Shown piece after piece: positions 34,205-45,049 of a stretch of DNA of 64,000 bases (position 1 is its first letter; each line of letters begins with the position of its first letter). The position numbers were made by a program, and so were the translations under genes. The stretch comes from Acanthococcus lagerstroemiae (taxonomy: Eukaryota; Arthropoda; Insecta; Hemiptera; Eriococcidae). The stretch lies in NCBI GenBank assembly GCA_031841125.1, contig JAJSSI010000013.1, positions 320,993 to 384,992 on the forward strand. Reading direction: 5' to 3'. The notes beneath the pieces are model-generated. The model saw nothing but the letters and a program-made list of their open reading frames with translations, ran no database searches and was not told the origin of the DNA.

Positions 34205-34805
34205 TTGACTTACATAAGACATGGAACGCTTAGAATATAAAAATAATGTTTAAAAAGTTATAAAAGATGTTGAAAATGATGGTCCAGTTGATGCCAGTTT
34301 TTGAGGTGTTGAAAGGGTACGTTTTCTTGTATGGGAAGCATTCAGGACTGACCCCATTTTTCTAAACTTGGTTACCAACAGCACAATTGATGTTTTATTC
34401 GGCGGTGGAATATAAGTAAAATGTTTCTAAACTTTCTTTCCGTTTTCGCATAGGATAACAAGTAAAAATAATGTTCGATTATAAAAATTCGTTGTTCTGG
34501 ATTAAAAACCATTGTAAAAATTTTCAAGAACAATCCACCCCGACACACAGATGATTAATTAATGATAGGCCGACCAACAATATCTGCACTCAGACACTGT
34601 AAACAAATGTGCGTTCTGTAACGTAACAAACAGGTTTGGCTTGATGCTCCTAGTACACAGAGTTGCACGCGCATAAAATCAGGGTTGCGTTTTAAAAGAC
34701 ACATACCTACTGTAGAAAGAAAATGTAATCAGCAAACTGAAGGAGCTTGAAAGTTTTTGTCATATTTATGTCCTATTAGAACTGAAGAAAACTAGGAAGA
34801 AATGG
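34205..34805. other. No gene found
   Basis: AT-rich DNA without repeats or coding patterns that I can support. Confidence 0.4.
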
Positions 34806-34813
34806 ACGAAGGT

Positions 34814-34996
34814 CAGGGCCGAACCAATGGGGGGGATCTAGGGGTTCAACATCCCTCCCCCATTGGCCAAAAAAAACAATGGGTTGAGACGGGGAGGAAG
34901 GCGGATCTGTGACTGATTATACCCCTCCAAGAAATAATATAGTTATCTTAATCGCAACCGCCCCCCCCCCTTACTTAAATCCTAGGTACGGCCCTG
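34814..34996. mobile_element. hAT-type MITE, 183 bp
   Basis: Ends CAGGGCCGAACC and GGTACGGCCCTG are inverted with one mismatch in 12. The flanks ACGAAGGT (34806-34813) and AGGAAGGT (34997-35004) form an 8-bp target duplication with one difference. Size, CAGGG ends and 8-bp duplication fit hAT. Confidence 0.8.
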
Positions 34997-35004
34997 AGGA
35001 AGGT

Positions 35005-35990
35005 ACAAGAAGTTCCCCAATTGTCAGCCTTCAGTGCCGTTTGCAGATGTTGAGAGAGAAATGTCAATGCTGACAGTATTTTGTCACTATGAAAACCAAT
35101 CAGAAATCTCAATTTTTGATAAGGGACAATCGCATTCACAAATGGTAGTAATTACAGAGAGGTAGAATAAGACATTGAGACTGTCACCAGATATGTACCT
35201 AAATGATACAGGAGAGGAGCGGATTAGTAAAAGTTCAAACAAAAGAAAATAAAGTGCAGTGAATCACTTTTATCACAAAATTAGAGGCTTAAAATGAACA
35301 GAAACCATACAAAAATTGAAAATTGATAAAAAGAATAGTTATACGCATTTATATTTTTAAAAAGCGAAACCATTGCTCGAGCTAGATCTTCATTGAGTAT
35401 TGGTTCATTATTCCTGAAAGTAAGAAGTGAGCGGTATCTGAAGCTAGTATAAAAAGAAAACGACCAACAAACCAGAAGTTGTTGATAATGCCGTACCTAT
35501 TGTGATCTCACTTGAGCTTATCTGTCAAAGTTTTGATAGGTCCATTCATGTTGTTCAGAGCACAACTAGATTTTCTACCAGCAGTACAACTAGAGCTGCT
35601 CCTGAAACCATTATTTTAAAGATGAAGAAAGTTAAAATAATAAAAGGTCTTCTCTTCTTTTCGTTGGATATCTCATGATTTCTTACGAAAGGGGGTTTTA
35701 TTGCACAACTCGTTAACAGGTCTCCCCTAAAAATACCACTTTATATATAAAAGCAAATTTCAGTTTACTTGTCTCACGCTCACATCAACTCTTTGTAAAA
35801 ATACCTTCCATGAACTAGGGGTCGTTTGAATGTTTTCTTTAGAGTAATAGGTTGGTTAGGTGTGTCACTGTCCGTATTAATAAATCTGGTGTCTTCAGCA
35901 TCCACAACCCCAATTCGATCTGCAAAACCGGTTTTTACTTACATCATGAGTGACAAAAATTAAGAGTTAAGATATATAATAATAAATGGA
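35005..35990. other. No gene found
   Basis: AT-rich DNA. No repeat or coding pattern was recognised. Confidence 0.4.
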
Positions 35991-35995
35991 ATTAC

Positions 35996-36240
35996 CGTGC
36001 GAAAATATAATTTTTTTCACTGGAACTTTTGTCCATGTGCTATCATTTGGTTCCTCTTCTGCAATCGCTTTCTCTCTACCTTTGAAGATGGTCTGCACTG
36101 GTGGGTACCAGAATTCGATTAAATCTTTTCTCAGCCATTTCTTATGAATAACAACAGTGGGAGTTCGAAATTGGTTGCTAATGCATGGTGCCTCTTGCAC
36201 CAATACAAACTTGTACAGATAATCCCAATCTGTAGTCATT
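35996..36240 (-). CDS. Single exon of an unidentified, probably transposon-linked protein
   Basis: It is bounded by a TTTTTCAG-type acceptor before 36240 and CACG|GTAATT donor after 35996. The peptide starts MTTDWDYLYKFVLV and includes Pro-Thr-Val-Val-Ile, a Trp-Leu block, F-WYPP and an EEPNDSTW block. A pattern of W/YPP followed by P-x-x-x-W is one I associate with short N-terminal domains of insect transposon-linked proteins. Its position downstream of a CACTA C-terminal fragment on the same strand may be chance. Confidence 0.35.
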
Positions 36241-36273
36241 CTGAAAAACAAAATTCATTTCAATTGAGTCTAG

Positions 36274-36475
36274 AGCAGGGGTTCCCAACAAAAAATTTTC
36301 AAGTACCTCTGAAAAAATCGCTGTAATTTCAAGGACCCCTCATGTGTAAAACGCATTTAAATATACTTCAAATTTGCTAAAACTGTCAAATTTCTGACGA
36401 ACGAAACATTTTCGGATCAGCTCGCGGACCCCTAACTCATCCTCCGCGGACCCCCGGGGGTCCGCGGAGGATCAT
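36274..36475 (+). mobile_element. Truncated hAT-type MITE with a perfect GC palindrome
   Basis: The left end CAGGGGTTCCCAAC is typical of hAT MITEs. GGACCCCT and GCGGACCCC repeats follow. A perfect 30-bp palindrome at 36441-36470 (CCTCCGCGGACCCCC and its complement) is followed by an A-run. The expected right terminus ending in CCCCTG is missing, so no target duplication can be seen. Confidence 0.65.
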
Positions 36476-36498
36476 TATGTTAAAAAAAAAAAAAAAAA

Positions 36499-36577
36499 TA
36501 CAAATGAACACGAGGGCTACTTAGTCTGTCTCAGTCTGTCATAACATACAGACTGAGTTGCCCTCCTGTCATTTGTA
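36499..36577. repeat. Short hairpin element with TACAAATGA ends
   Basis: Arms beginning TACAAATGA and ending TCATTTGTA pair over about 30 bases with a few mismatches, with GAGGGC and AGTCTGT sub-blocks matching. It abuts the A-run of the preceding MITE. Confidence 0.6.
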
Positions 36578-36579
36578 TT

Positions 36580-37085
36580 TATTATTGAAAGTCTGTAACA
36601 TGCTGAAGGACAGGATTGAATTAATTACATTACTAAAGTTGGAACATCCTATTTTCACCTCACTATTTGACTTTCAGATTGTGGGAACAATTTTAAGGGG
36701 TGAACATTGTTATAGATACACAGGTATTAGGGTGTATTGAACCAATTTCTGGCCGTATTTCCTGCAAAAGCGAGGCTGTTTGGATACATGAAACTTTGTA
36801 TTAATTATAATTTATTAGCCTAAAATCACTTCCGACCAATGGGACCTTCTTTTTCGAAACACAAACGCATGAAGGTATATACTTACATATGAAACAACAG
36901 AGTAACCAATTTTTCTTTTTTTTAAACAAAAATAAAGAGAACTACAGGTCTCTTTGATCAGAACAATTACAATTCTTCATACTGAAGTTTGATTAAATGA
37001 TCAAGAATATATTTGACACAAGTTTTATGGAAAATTAACACGAAGCTCCTAATTCATAAATAGCAAATTAGCAATCTAGGAACTC
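36580..37085. other. No gene found
   Basis: AT-rich DNA with no supportable feature. Confidence 0.4.
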
Positions 37086-37087
37086 AC

Positions 37088-37330
37088 CAGTGAAGTAATT
37101 TCACCATGGTATAATGTTGAACATTATCATTTGGCGGTATGCAATAGAATTTTTCAGTAATATCCTTCACATGATAAGATTCTATTGGTATTGGATTTTC
37201 ATTCAGATTTAGTTGCGGAATCATTATTGCACCAAAATAACGAGAATCAGCTGGTACAGAATACAGGGAACCAATAGGTTTGTTTCTTTTACACGGATTT
37301 TGCCAGAATCTAAAATATGGATTATGACAG
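37088..37330 (-). pseudogene. EnSpm/CACTA-like transposase, copy 4 (C-terminal fragment)
   Basis: The peptide ends with GSLYSVPADSRYFG...SYHVKDITEKFYCIP and MVKLLHW. This parallels the EPLYTVPRSSYYLN and IKEISEKYFCIP...FVKLLH blocks of copy 1, so it is the same family. It is short. Upstream on the minus strand the frame continues into sequence without clear similarity. Confidence 0.55.
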
Positions 37331-37527
37331 ATTTTAAGTTGATTATGCACGGATTTTCCGTTCCAAAATCCAAAAAACCAGAATCCATCTAAAAAAAATC
37401 CAGTAAAACGAACAACAATTTTCAACTGGTGATTTTCGTTATCAATCTTGTTATCAATTTTAATGTTGACATTATTCTGAATTTTTGACAGTTGAATTTT
37501 AAACTATTTTAGTTTTTTTAAATTTAA

Positions 37528-37985
37528 ATGGATCACAATTTAAGAATTGATGAGTTATTTTCTTCTTCATCGTCTGAAGAGCCTTCAGATGATGAAGCAA
37601 GGTCTTCAGTAAGCTGGTTTTTACGAGAGGAAATGGAAATTATTGATGAAGGTAAGTATTGCACAGCTTTCAAATTTTCTGCACAATAAACCACTCATTA
37701 GTGTTCATTCTTACCAATTTGAATTTCAGATGAATTATATGTGGCGGTAATTTCATGTGTCAGGAAAGCGGCGCGTAGAAATGATCGTACAAGGATTAAC
37801 GATTATGTCAGTAAAGTGATTTCAAGATACTTAGACGATGACTTCATTATTGTAGAGAATAAAATCCTTTCAACGATCAGTTTTATTCATAGTTTTCGAA
37901 TAACAACAAAACATCATACCAAAGAAAACAAACGTAGATCGAAAAAACATTCGCCATTAGCTACTCGCGTTCTTAAATCAACAAC
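37528..37985 (+). pseudogene. Two-exon start of a Harbinger-like transposase, truncated by Ty3 DNA
   Basis: Exon 1 (37528-37651) starts with ATG, has a Ser/Glu-rich segment and ends GAAG|GTAAGT. The 78-bp intron ends TTTCAG. Exon 2 from 37730 joins in frame (phase 1) and encodes ELYVAVISCVRKAARR, then RINDYVSKVI and LDDDF. The Arg-rich tyrosine pattern followed by a DDF block resembles N-termini of PIF/Harbinger transposases; this naming is inference. Coding similarity is lost by about 37985, where Ty3 sequence in the opposite sense begins. Confidence 0.5.
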
Positions 37986-40495
37986 AACAACCGTAACCTC
38001 GCGGCCACCGGCTGCTCCTTGAGCGAATGTCCAATGACGTTCGCAACTGATTCGGTTGTTCACACAGCTGAATTCTCCACATTCGGCCCTCCTGCTCCGG
38101 AGGCGACCTCGCCGACCGATTCATCCGGGTCATCGAATTTTCGCCAGGTCCGAATTTGAGAGATGTGGACATCCATGAGGCCGATTTGCGATCCCTCATT
38201 ACGAAGGTCTTGAACTCGATAAATGTCTCCCGCGATGTTTTGGACAACTGCCAGGGGCCCGATGTACTTCGCTTGCCCCTTCAATGTGACTGGGCGACGC
38301 ACGGCAACGATTTCGCCGACTTGAAGTGTGTCTCCCAGGTAATGCCGACGGTCAAAGTTCTCCTTCATCTTTTCTTGACTGGCAGCGATATGTTCGCGCG
38401 CGATCTCGCGCATAACATCAAGGTCTTCGGCAGCTTCGACCTCTCAAGTAAGCTTAGGAAGCGACAAAACGATATGTCGTGGATAATAGCCGTGAACGAG
38501 CTCGAACGGCGTCCTTCCGGTGGAGCGATTCACTGAAATATTAATATTTCTTTCGATTTCTGGGAGAAATCGGTCCCAATTCTGCGCCGTTGCGTCGATC
38601 GATTCGGTAGCGTAGATGAGGATTTGGGCGTTGAGGATCCGATTTACCCTCTCAACCTGCCCATTCGCCCGTGGGTGGCGAGTTGTAACACGATGGGTAT
38701 TGATTGCCCGTTGCTGGCAAAATTCGATGAATTGCTTCGATGTAAAACATGAGCCACGGTCACTGACGATTGTATCCGGCAACCCAAACTTCATGAAAAA
38801 GCTTTTGAGACACCGCTCAACTTCATCCGTACTGGTGTTCGGAACTGCCCATAACTGGATAAATTTTGTGAAACTGTTGACGAGTACAAATACATGAGCG
38901 TTTCCTGCTTCTGTCTCTTCGAATGGACCAAGGTGATCTACATGTACCTTCTGAAGGGGTCGAGTAGGTGGTGCGATAGTTTTCAGCAAATCCTGTTCTT
39001 TCCCAGAATGGTTCTTCGCGAGCAGACATTCGAGGCATGCCTGAACATGGCAGCGGACGTAACGACGCAATCCGGGAAACCAAAATTTTTGTTTCAGGGC
39101 CGCAACTACTTTTTCTGTGCTGAAATGCCCCAATAAATCATGATGCTGGATGCAGAGCGATTTACGCATCGATTTCGGCACTACAAACAATTTTCTTCCC
39201 GTCTCCCGGTCATGCCGGTACAGAATTCCATTTACAACTTCAAATTCTGGACGGGAGATGATATTACCAACGACGGTTCGAATCTCCGGATCTTGATGTT
39301 GGTGGATTCGAACAATTTCCTCTTCCGAAACGACTCCAAACACCCCAATGTGTGTCCGTAGACACATATCAACCGGTGCTCGGCTGAGCGCGTCAACGTG
39401 TTGCATAAATTCACCCTTCCGATGATGAACAACAAAATCGTATTCTTGCAGCGCGAGTGCCCAGCGTGCGATTTGAGCATTGACTGTCTTGTGCGCGTTC
39501 AAGTGCAGTAGTGCTTGACAGTCAGTGATAACGATGAAATGAATACCCAACAAGAACTGCCTGAGTCGCGAAATTGACCAAACAATGGCCAGCAATTTGA
39601 GTTTTGATGAGTGGTAGCGGCTCTCTTCCTCCGTTGTCCGCTTGCTGACAGCATAGACGAGATGGAGTGGATCTGACGTAGTTTTCCGCTGAAACAGCAT
39701 GCCAGCGATCCCATGCTGAGAAGCGTCGGTGTGGAGCTCCGTGATTGCTCCCGGATCAAATAATTTCAAGACAGGCTCGCGAAGAAGTGCCTGTTTGATG
39801 TCAGCGAATGATGCTGCTTCTTTTTTGCCCCACAAAACTGGTCGATTTTTTTTTGTGAGCTCGGTTAGCGGTGCACTTCGTTGCGCAAAATGACGAATGA
39901 ACTGGCGAAAGAAACTCGTAAGTCCGATGAAACGGCGGACTTCATGGGCGTTAGTCGGTGTTGGAAACTTGGCAATCGCTTCCGTTTTACGTTTCCCAGG
40001 TTTGACGTGTCCATTGGCAATTTCAAAACCGAGAAACTCGATCTTATCATGTGCAAAGAAGCACTTTTCAGGCCGACAAGCCAGGTTAGCGTCACGAAGT
40101 TTAACAAAAACCTGCTTGAGACGTTCCAACATTTCGGGGAACGATTTAGCCGGAATGAGGATATCATCCATGTAGTTGAACGCAATACGATTTCGGAGAT
40201 CTCCTAGAACATGGCTCATTGTTCTAGAGAATTCGGCTGGAGCATTACATAAACCAAATGGCATTCGTGTGAACATACCACTGTCGTTTATCAATACAAA
40301 CGCCGTCTTTGGCTGGGATTCCTGATCGAGTGGAATCTGCAAGTATCCCAGGAATAGGTCAAGCACAGAGAACATAGTAGCTGATGATAACTCCGTGAGA
40401 TGATCATCAATATTTGGCATCGGGAAATTCATGCGACATTTCAGAATTTTCCTGATGGTTATAAAGAACATGCAACATGACACTACCCCACTCAA
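37985..40495 (-). pseudogene. pol: Ty3-type pol (RT-RNase H-integrase), 5'-truncated
   Basis: Read right to left, the frame starts inside RT: NFPMPNIDDHL, FSVLDL, RMPFGLCNAPAEF and an intact YMDD at 40163-40174. RNase H has HTDAS and TDCQALL, but its conserved Glu position reads Lys (SSKLKLLAIVW). DALSR ends the domain. Integrase has the His-His-Cys-Cys finger, VDHLGPF, SDRGSCF and NGQVERVNRI, the D, D, E triad. A TGA at 38446-38444 interrupts the tail, after which the SH3-like block (GDTLQVGEIVAVRR, YIGPLAVV) follows in the same frame. Gag, protease and the RT fingers are missing; the 5' cut lies near 40495, close to a MITE. No LTR is seen. Confidence 0.88.
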
Positions 40496-40557
40496 ATTGC
40501 ACAGGTGGAAGTATGTTTCATCCCCCCTCCCATCCCTTACTTCCGTCTTGTCGTAGC

Positions 40558-40957
40558 CACTGGCGTAGCGAAGAGCTTTTCCTGGGGGAGGGGGGGGGGG
40601 GCAAATTGTCCGATTTTTCCAACTCCTTCAAATTTCCAACTGTTTAAGAAAGAAAGAAAGAAAAAAAAAGAAAAAAAAAAGAAAGCTTTCGACTTGTCTG
40701 ATTTCGCCAACTGGCAAACGTTTTCGCCGATTTTGCCAACTCTACCTTAAAATTCCCAAATTTCCAACTGCCCCAGCAAAAAAAGCTTTCGACTTGTCCG
40801 ATTTTGCCAACTCTACCTTAAAATTTCCCAAATTTCCAACTGTCTAAGCAAAAAAAAAAAAAAAAAACTCGATTTTGCCAACTGGCAAACGTTTTTGCCG
40901 ATTCTGCCTACTCTACAAACTGCTTGGGGGGAGCGTCTTCCCATGGCTTCGCCCCTG
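40558..40957. mobile_element. hAT-type MITE, 400 bp, with internal tandem repeats
   Basis: Flanks GTCGTAGC (40550-40557) and GTTGTAGC (40958-40965) are an 8-bp duplication with one C/T difference. Ends CACTGGCG and CGCCCCTG are inverted with changes. The interior repeats GCTTTCGACTTGTC...GCCAACT and TTTCCAACTG units separated by A-runs, plus a GGGGGGGG run near 40590. Confidence 0.7.
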
Positions 40958-40965
40958 GTTGTAGC

Positions 40966-41527
40966 TATCGCTCAAAAACCAGTAATGTTTGTTGGAACAC
41001 ATCATAAATTGTAACTCAGTACGTTCTTCTATTGAGGAAACAGTGTAAGGTTGAGTAGGGTTCTGGTCTTCATGATGGAAATAATAGAAATAAATTATTA
41101 AATTTGATGATATAGACATTACTGAGAATTCTTTATTGGGGACAAACTTTGTGGTCCTTGACTAAAAATGCTGGCATGCAACGGAATTGAGATTCTTAGG
41201 TTTCAGCAATTCAACACAATATAAACTTTCAAGCAAACTGAAGAAGCCACGCATGGAGTGTTTGTCGTTAAGTAGCCATGTGGTTGTATATTAGTTAAGG
41301 GTTGGATAAAGGCCGTTGAGTGTTGAAAAAAAGGAGGAATATTTATGTGCATGATTTGTTACTAACATTTGCTAATTTCATGTGGCTTTTCCTTTACTAA
41401 CAATATTTGTGTTCAAGAAAAACATGATTGTAATGCAGAATATTTATTTTAAAGTTCTTTTTGACTTATCGATCCTCTATACTGTAATTTCTTTTGTTAC
41501 TTTCGACGGATCTGATTCTTTTGGAGA
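40966..41527. other. No gene found
   Basis: AT-rich DNA with no recognisable feature. Confidence 0.4.
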
Positions 41528-41535
41528 CTCTGTCC

Positions 41536-41689
41536 CATAGGCGCAAATAGGTGGGGGTTTAGCCCCCCCCCAAACTTCTAAATAGCCCCCCCCAACTCTG
41601 AGAAATTACCAAAGAAAATGATGCGGGGGTGGTGTTGCTCCATAATGAGGGGTTAAGCCCCCCAGTTCTGAGCTCTATTTGCGCTTCTG
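41536..41689. mobile_element. hAT-type MITE, 154 bp
   Basis: A perfect 8-bp target duplication CTCTGTCC lies at 41528-41535 and 41690-41697. Ends CATAGGCGCAAATAG and CTATTTGCGCTTCTG are inverted, 12 of 15 bases matching. Inside are GGGGGTTTAGCCCCCC and GGGGTTAAGCCCCCC hairpin-like blocks. Confidence 0.82.
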
Positions 41690-41699
41690 CTCTGTCCTT

Positions 41700-42540
41700 T
41701 CGACATTTTTTGCTGTTCAAAGTGAAGCCTAGTCCAGCAATCCATTACCCTGTTCTCCACTCCCAACCTTCAAATATCGGCTTAATGCCTGTTTCTTTCT
41801 GTCTACTTTTTCCTTCTCTCTCTTTTTTTATCTTTCTCTTTCACGATCAAAATCAACGCCTTTTCGGCATTTCCAGTTTCTCTTAGCGGTGAATCCCTCG
41901 TCTTTGAGGGAAGATCCACCTTCTGCCATCCCGACCAATAAAACCAACGTTTTCCAAATTCCACATCCACCCGAAAATCTAAAGTGATTAGCTGGGCTAG
42001 GATTCGCAAATGCTGCCCGTCTACGAGAGCTCTGGAGGATGGGCCTAGCCGGCTTCCAGATGCGAGTCTCGAGAGAAGAGCTGGTTGTTAGCAAAATGAA
42101 AAGTCAGAGTCAAAATGAGAACGGAAGTGTCTGAACAAGCCGGAATTCATGGTACCGTCGGTTGAAGTGATATAGTCGGACTATAGTCTTACGTTTCTTA
42201 TAGTATTCTGATACCAGTTGAGTTTGGTTAATCAAGTCGCGAAAGTTACTGATAATGTGTGGGCACAGCCACAAGTTGAACTACTAGTCGCCTTTGTTTT
42301 TCTTTCTTTTTTCGAGGGGACAGACCGACTTTTGTGGTTGTAGTGTGCATCTCCCTCTTTCGGTTAGGGGCTTGTTATAAATTTCCACGCTACAGACCGC
42401 CTTGCAGTTTTTCCCAGAGAGGGTGGTGGTGGCGGTTTGAACGTTTTTAATATACAGCAGTTACTATTATTACTACTACCACTACTTTTTCTGTTTTTCT
42501 TCTCACTTCAAATAGATTTGTTACGAGTCAGAACGCTGCA
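41700..42540. other. No gene found; upstream region of CACTA copy 2
   Basis: Pyrimidine-rich then mixed DNA, with a TTATTACTACTACC microsatellite-like stretch around 42465. Earlier exons of the transposase below may lie here but I could not define any. Confidence 0.4.
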
Positions 42541-42541
42541 G

Positions 42542-44501
42542 GTCTTCGTCAACGCTCTCGTGTTTTCTACCGTGGTAGATACATTTCCTATTCATGGTAC
42601 AACGAACTGAAGAACCGGGACCGAAAAACTCGGGCACTACCATCAAGTTCTGATACTGATGAAAATGTATCAGATTCTGCGGGCAGTATTTTTCCCGATT
42701 ATACTGAAACCAGAGAAGACTCGAAATCCGAGTCTTCTCTGCCTGTTAGCACAGGTGAAGAAAACACTCTTCCACAAGCTACTTCTTCACCTGAATCACA
42801 GGCACCCAGTACACGAGAGAGAGTTCATCAGATATAAAATCTGATCTCGTGTACTGGGCTGCATATAACAACATTTCAAACACGGCTCTCACGGGATTAT
42901 TAAAGACTATGAAAAAATACCCAGTTTTATACACTGCTAATTTGCCTAGTGATGGAAGGACCTTAATGAAAACACCACGTTCTGTTGCAGTACAAGAAAT
43001 GGGCAATGGTTATTACTTTTATTTCTCTTTGATATCAAATCTGCAAAGATTAGATGAGGGATATCTGCAACATTTAACTGATTGTAAGATCCAGATATCG
43101 GTGAATATTGATGGCCTTCAAATTTCAAAAAGTTCGACTAATGCGTTGTGGCCCATACTTTGGAAGATTGTAAATGTACCCCGCTGTAAAATTTTTGTTG
43201 CCGCTTTTATAGGCAAATGTAAGCCTGAGAGTTGCACCGACTACCTTAAAGACTTCGTTACTGAATGTGATGATTTAATAAAGAATGGTGTTCAGATAAA
43301 AGGGAAAAAATATGATTTCCGCTTACACTGCATTATTGCTGATGCACCCGCAGTCAGTTTCATGTTAAATACAGCGGGGCATACTGGATATAATTCATGT
43401 CGGCGATGTGAGGTTCCAGGTTTTCATGAAAAGGGACGAGTAACATTTTATATTCCTAAATCCGATCTCAAGCACCTGAAAATAAGATCAGGAGAATATT
43501 TTAATTCCATGAAGTACCCACTACTGCAGAAGGGCAGTACCCCATTAATGAAAATTCCTCAGTTTGATCCCATTAAAGACATACCTTATGACTACTTACA
43601 CTTGATCTGTCTCGGAATTATGCGGATAATTTTGAAATTATGGATATCTTCTAAACGCTGTCATAGGAAAACAGATTATTCCATATCTTATATTCAAACA
43701 TTACGCATATCTACGTCTTTGCAAAGGATTCGCAAACATTGTCCAATGGAATTTGAAAGGAAGTGTAGAAGCCTATTAGAACTTGCATACTGGAAAGGCA
43801 CGGAATATAGGTTATTACTGCTGTATGTGGGCATAGTTGTATTTAAAGGCATCATAAAAGAAAACGTTTACAAACATTTCATGTTGTTGCATTATGCTAC
43901 TCGTATTATGTGCAATCCAAAGTCACCTACAGGTTGCATACCAGAGGTTAGAAATTTAATCGAAAAATTTGTCCATGAGTACGGCGTCATTTATGGGAGA
44001 CACATGATTGTACATAATGTACATGCTTTGTTACATATTTCTGCCGATTTCGAGCGATTTGGTGTGCTCGATAATTTCAGCGCTTTTCCATTTGAAAGTT
44101 ACATGTATCAACTGAGGAGGTTAATTCGTTCGGGGTCGAACGCATTCCAACAAATAATTAATCGGCTAAAAGAACAGGAGGCTTTAGTGTTATCAGACTC
44201 AATAAACAGAGGGCGTATTCCTAGTCGAGTTTGTGGAGAACATTGCGAAGGACCTGTAATGGAAAATATGAATATGGGTGAATGGAGACAGTATAAAATG
44301 TTAGATCTGCAACACTTCACGATCAGCTGTAAGAGTGAAGCTGACTCTGTTGTCCAGTTGAAAAATGGTGACATTTTCCAAACCCAGAACGTATTAAAGA
44401 ACATCGAGTCCAGTGAAGTTTTTGTTATCGGAGTAAAGTTCCTGTGTGTAGCAGATTATTATAAGTACCCACTCCGTTCCTCTACAGTGGGAATCTGTTA
44501 A
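42542..44501 (+). pseudogene. EnSpm/CACTA-like transposase, copy 2 (nearly complete)
   Basis: An acceptor GCTGCAG precedes 42542. The first frame encodes a Ser/Glu-rich segment starting RQRSRVFYRGRY, to TAA at 42835-42837. The second frame, with SDLVYWAAYNN and open to 44501 (550 residues from ATG 42849), holds QISVNIDGLQISKS, ALWPIL, YNSCRRCEVPGF (a Cys-x2-Cys knuckle), IPYDYLHLICLGIMR, MEFERKCRSLLE, LLYVGIVVF, HNVHALLHIS and FSAFPFESYMYQLRR. The order and NVH...LLH / PFESY blocks parallel EnSpm DUF4218-type transposases, and the same family as copies 1, 3 and 4. The frame change at the join coincides with a fold-back structure (42805-42858). No terminal repeats were identified. Confidence 0.7.
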
Positions 44502-44504
44502 GAA

Positions 44505-44860
44505 ATTATTCCTTGCAAAATTGTATTTCCGTATATACACAGTTCGTGTCACGTCGAGAGTTCCAAACTAATACTAACTACAAGTACGAGAAATTGGTTA
44601 AGCTTAAACGTTACATCTGTTTCATTCGAGAGATAAGCAGGCACGAAACTGCTCAAATGGTAGATAAGACTACATATATACCAACATACCCCTTCCATAA
44701 AAAAAACAAAAAAAATAAAAAAAATTCTTATAGCTAGAATTCGATCAAAAAATAAAACGGTTCGAACAACGTACATATATGGTTATGACTAGAAAAAACA
44801 GGAAGGTAACAAAGTTTCTAGCAAGTCAGATAAAAAAAATTTTGTGGATGGCAAAAAACA
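44505..44860. other. No gene found
   Basis: AT-rich DNA between the CACTA copy and a copia remnant, with an AAAAAACAAAAAAAATAAAA stretch near 44700. Confidence 0.4.
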
Positions 44861-45003
44861 TTAAAATATCGATACGGCTTTTCTTAGCTCCGAGAACTTT
44901 TCCCAGCTCAGAGCCTTGGTTAGGATATCGGCCAGTTGATCTTTCGAATCAACTTTCTTTACCACAATTAACTCTTTTGCAACATAGTCGGCCACAAAGT
45001 TAA
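44861..45003 (-). pseudogene. copia RNase H C-terminal fragment
   Basis: The minus-strand peptide FVADYVAKELIVVKKV then DSKDQLADILTKAL and SELRKAVSIF is the standard end of a copia RNase H (compare HQLGDIFTKS in the 11-kb element). It is only about 47 residues. The satellite array begins immediately to its right and supplies the N-terminal residues of the open frame. Confidence 0.7.
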
Positions 45004-45049
45004 GGGCCGTTTCCCCAGCAGCGCCCATTTCAGATTCGAAGTTCAAAAT

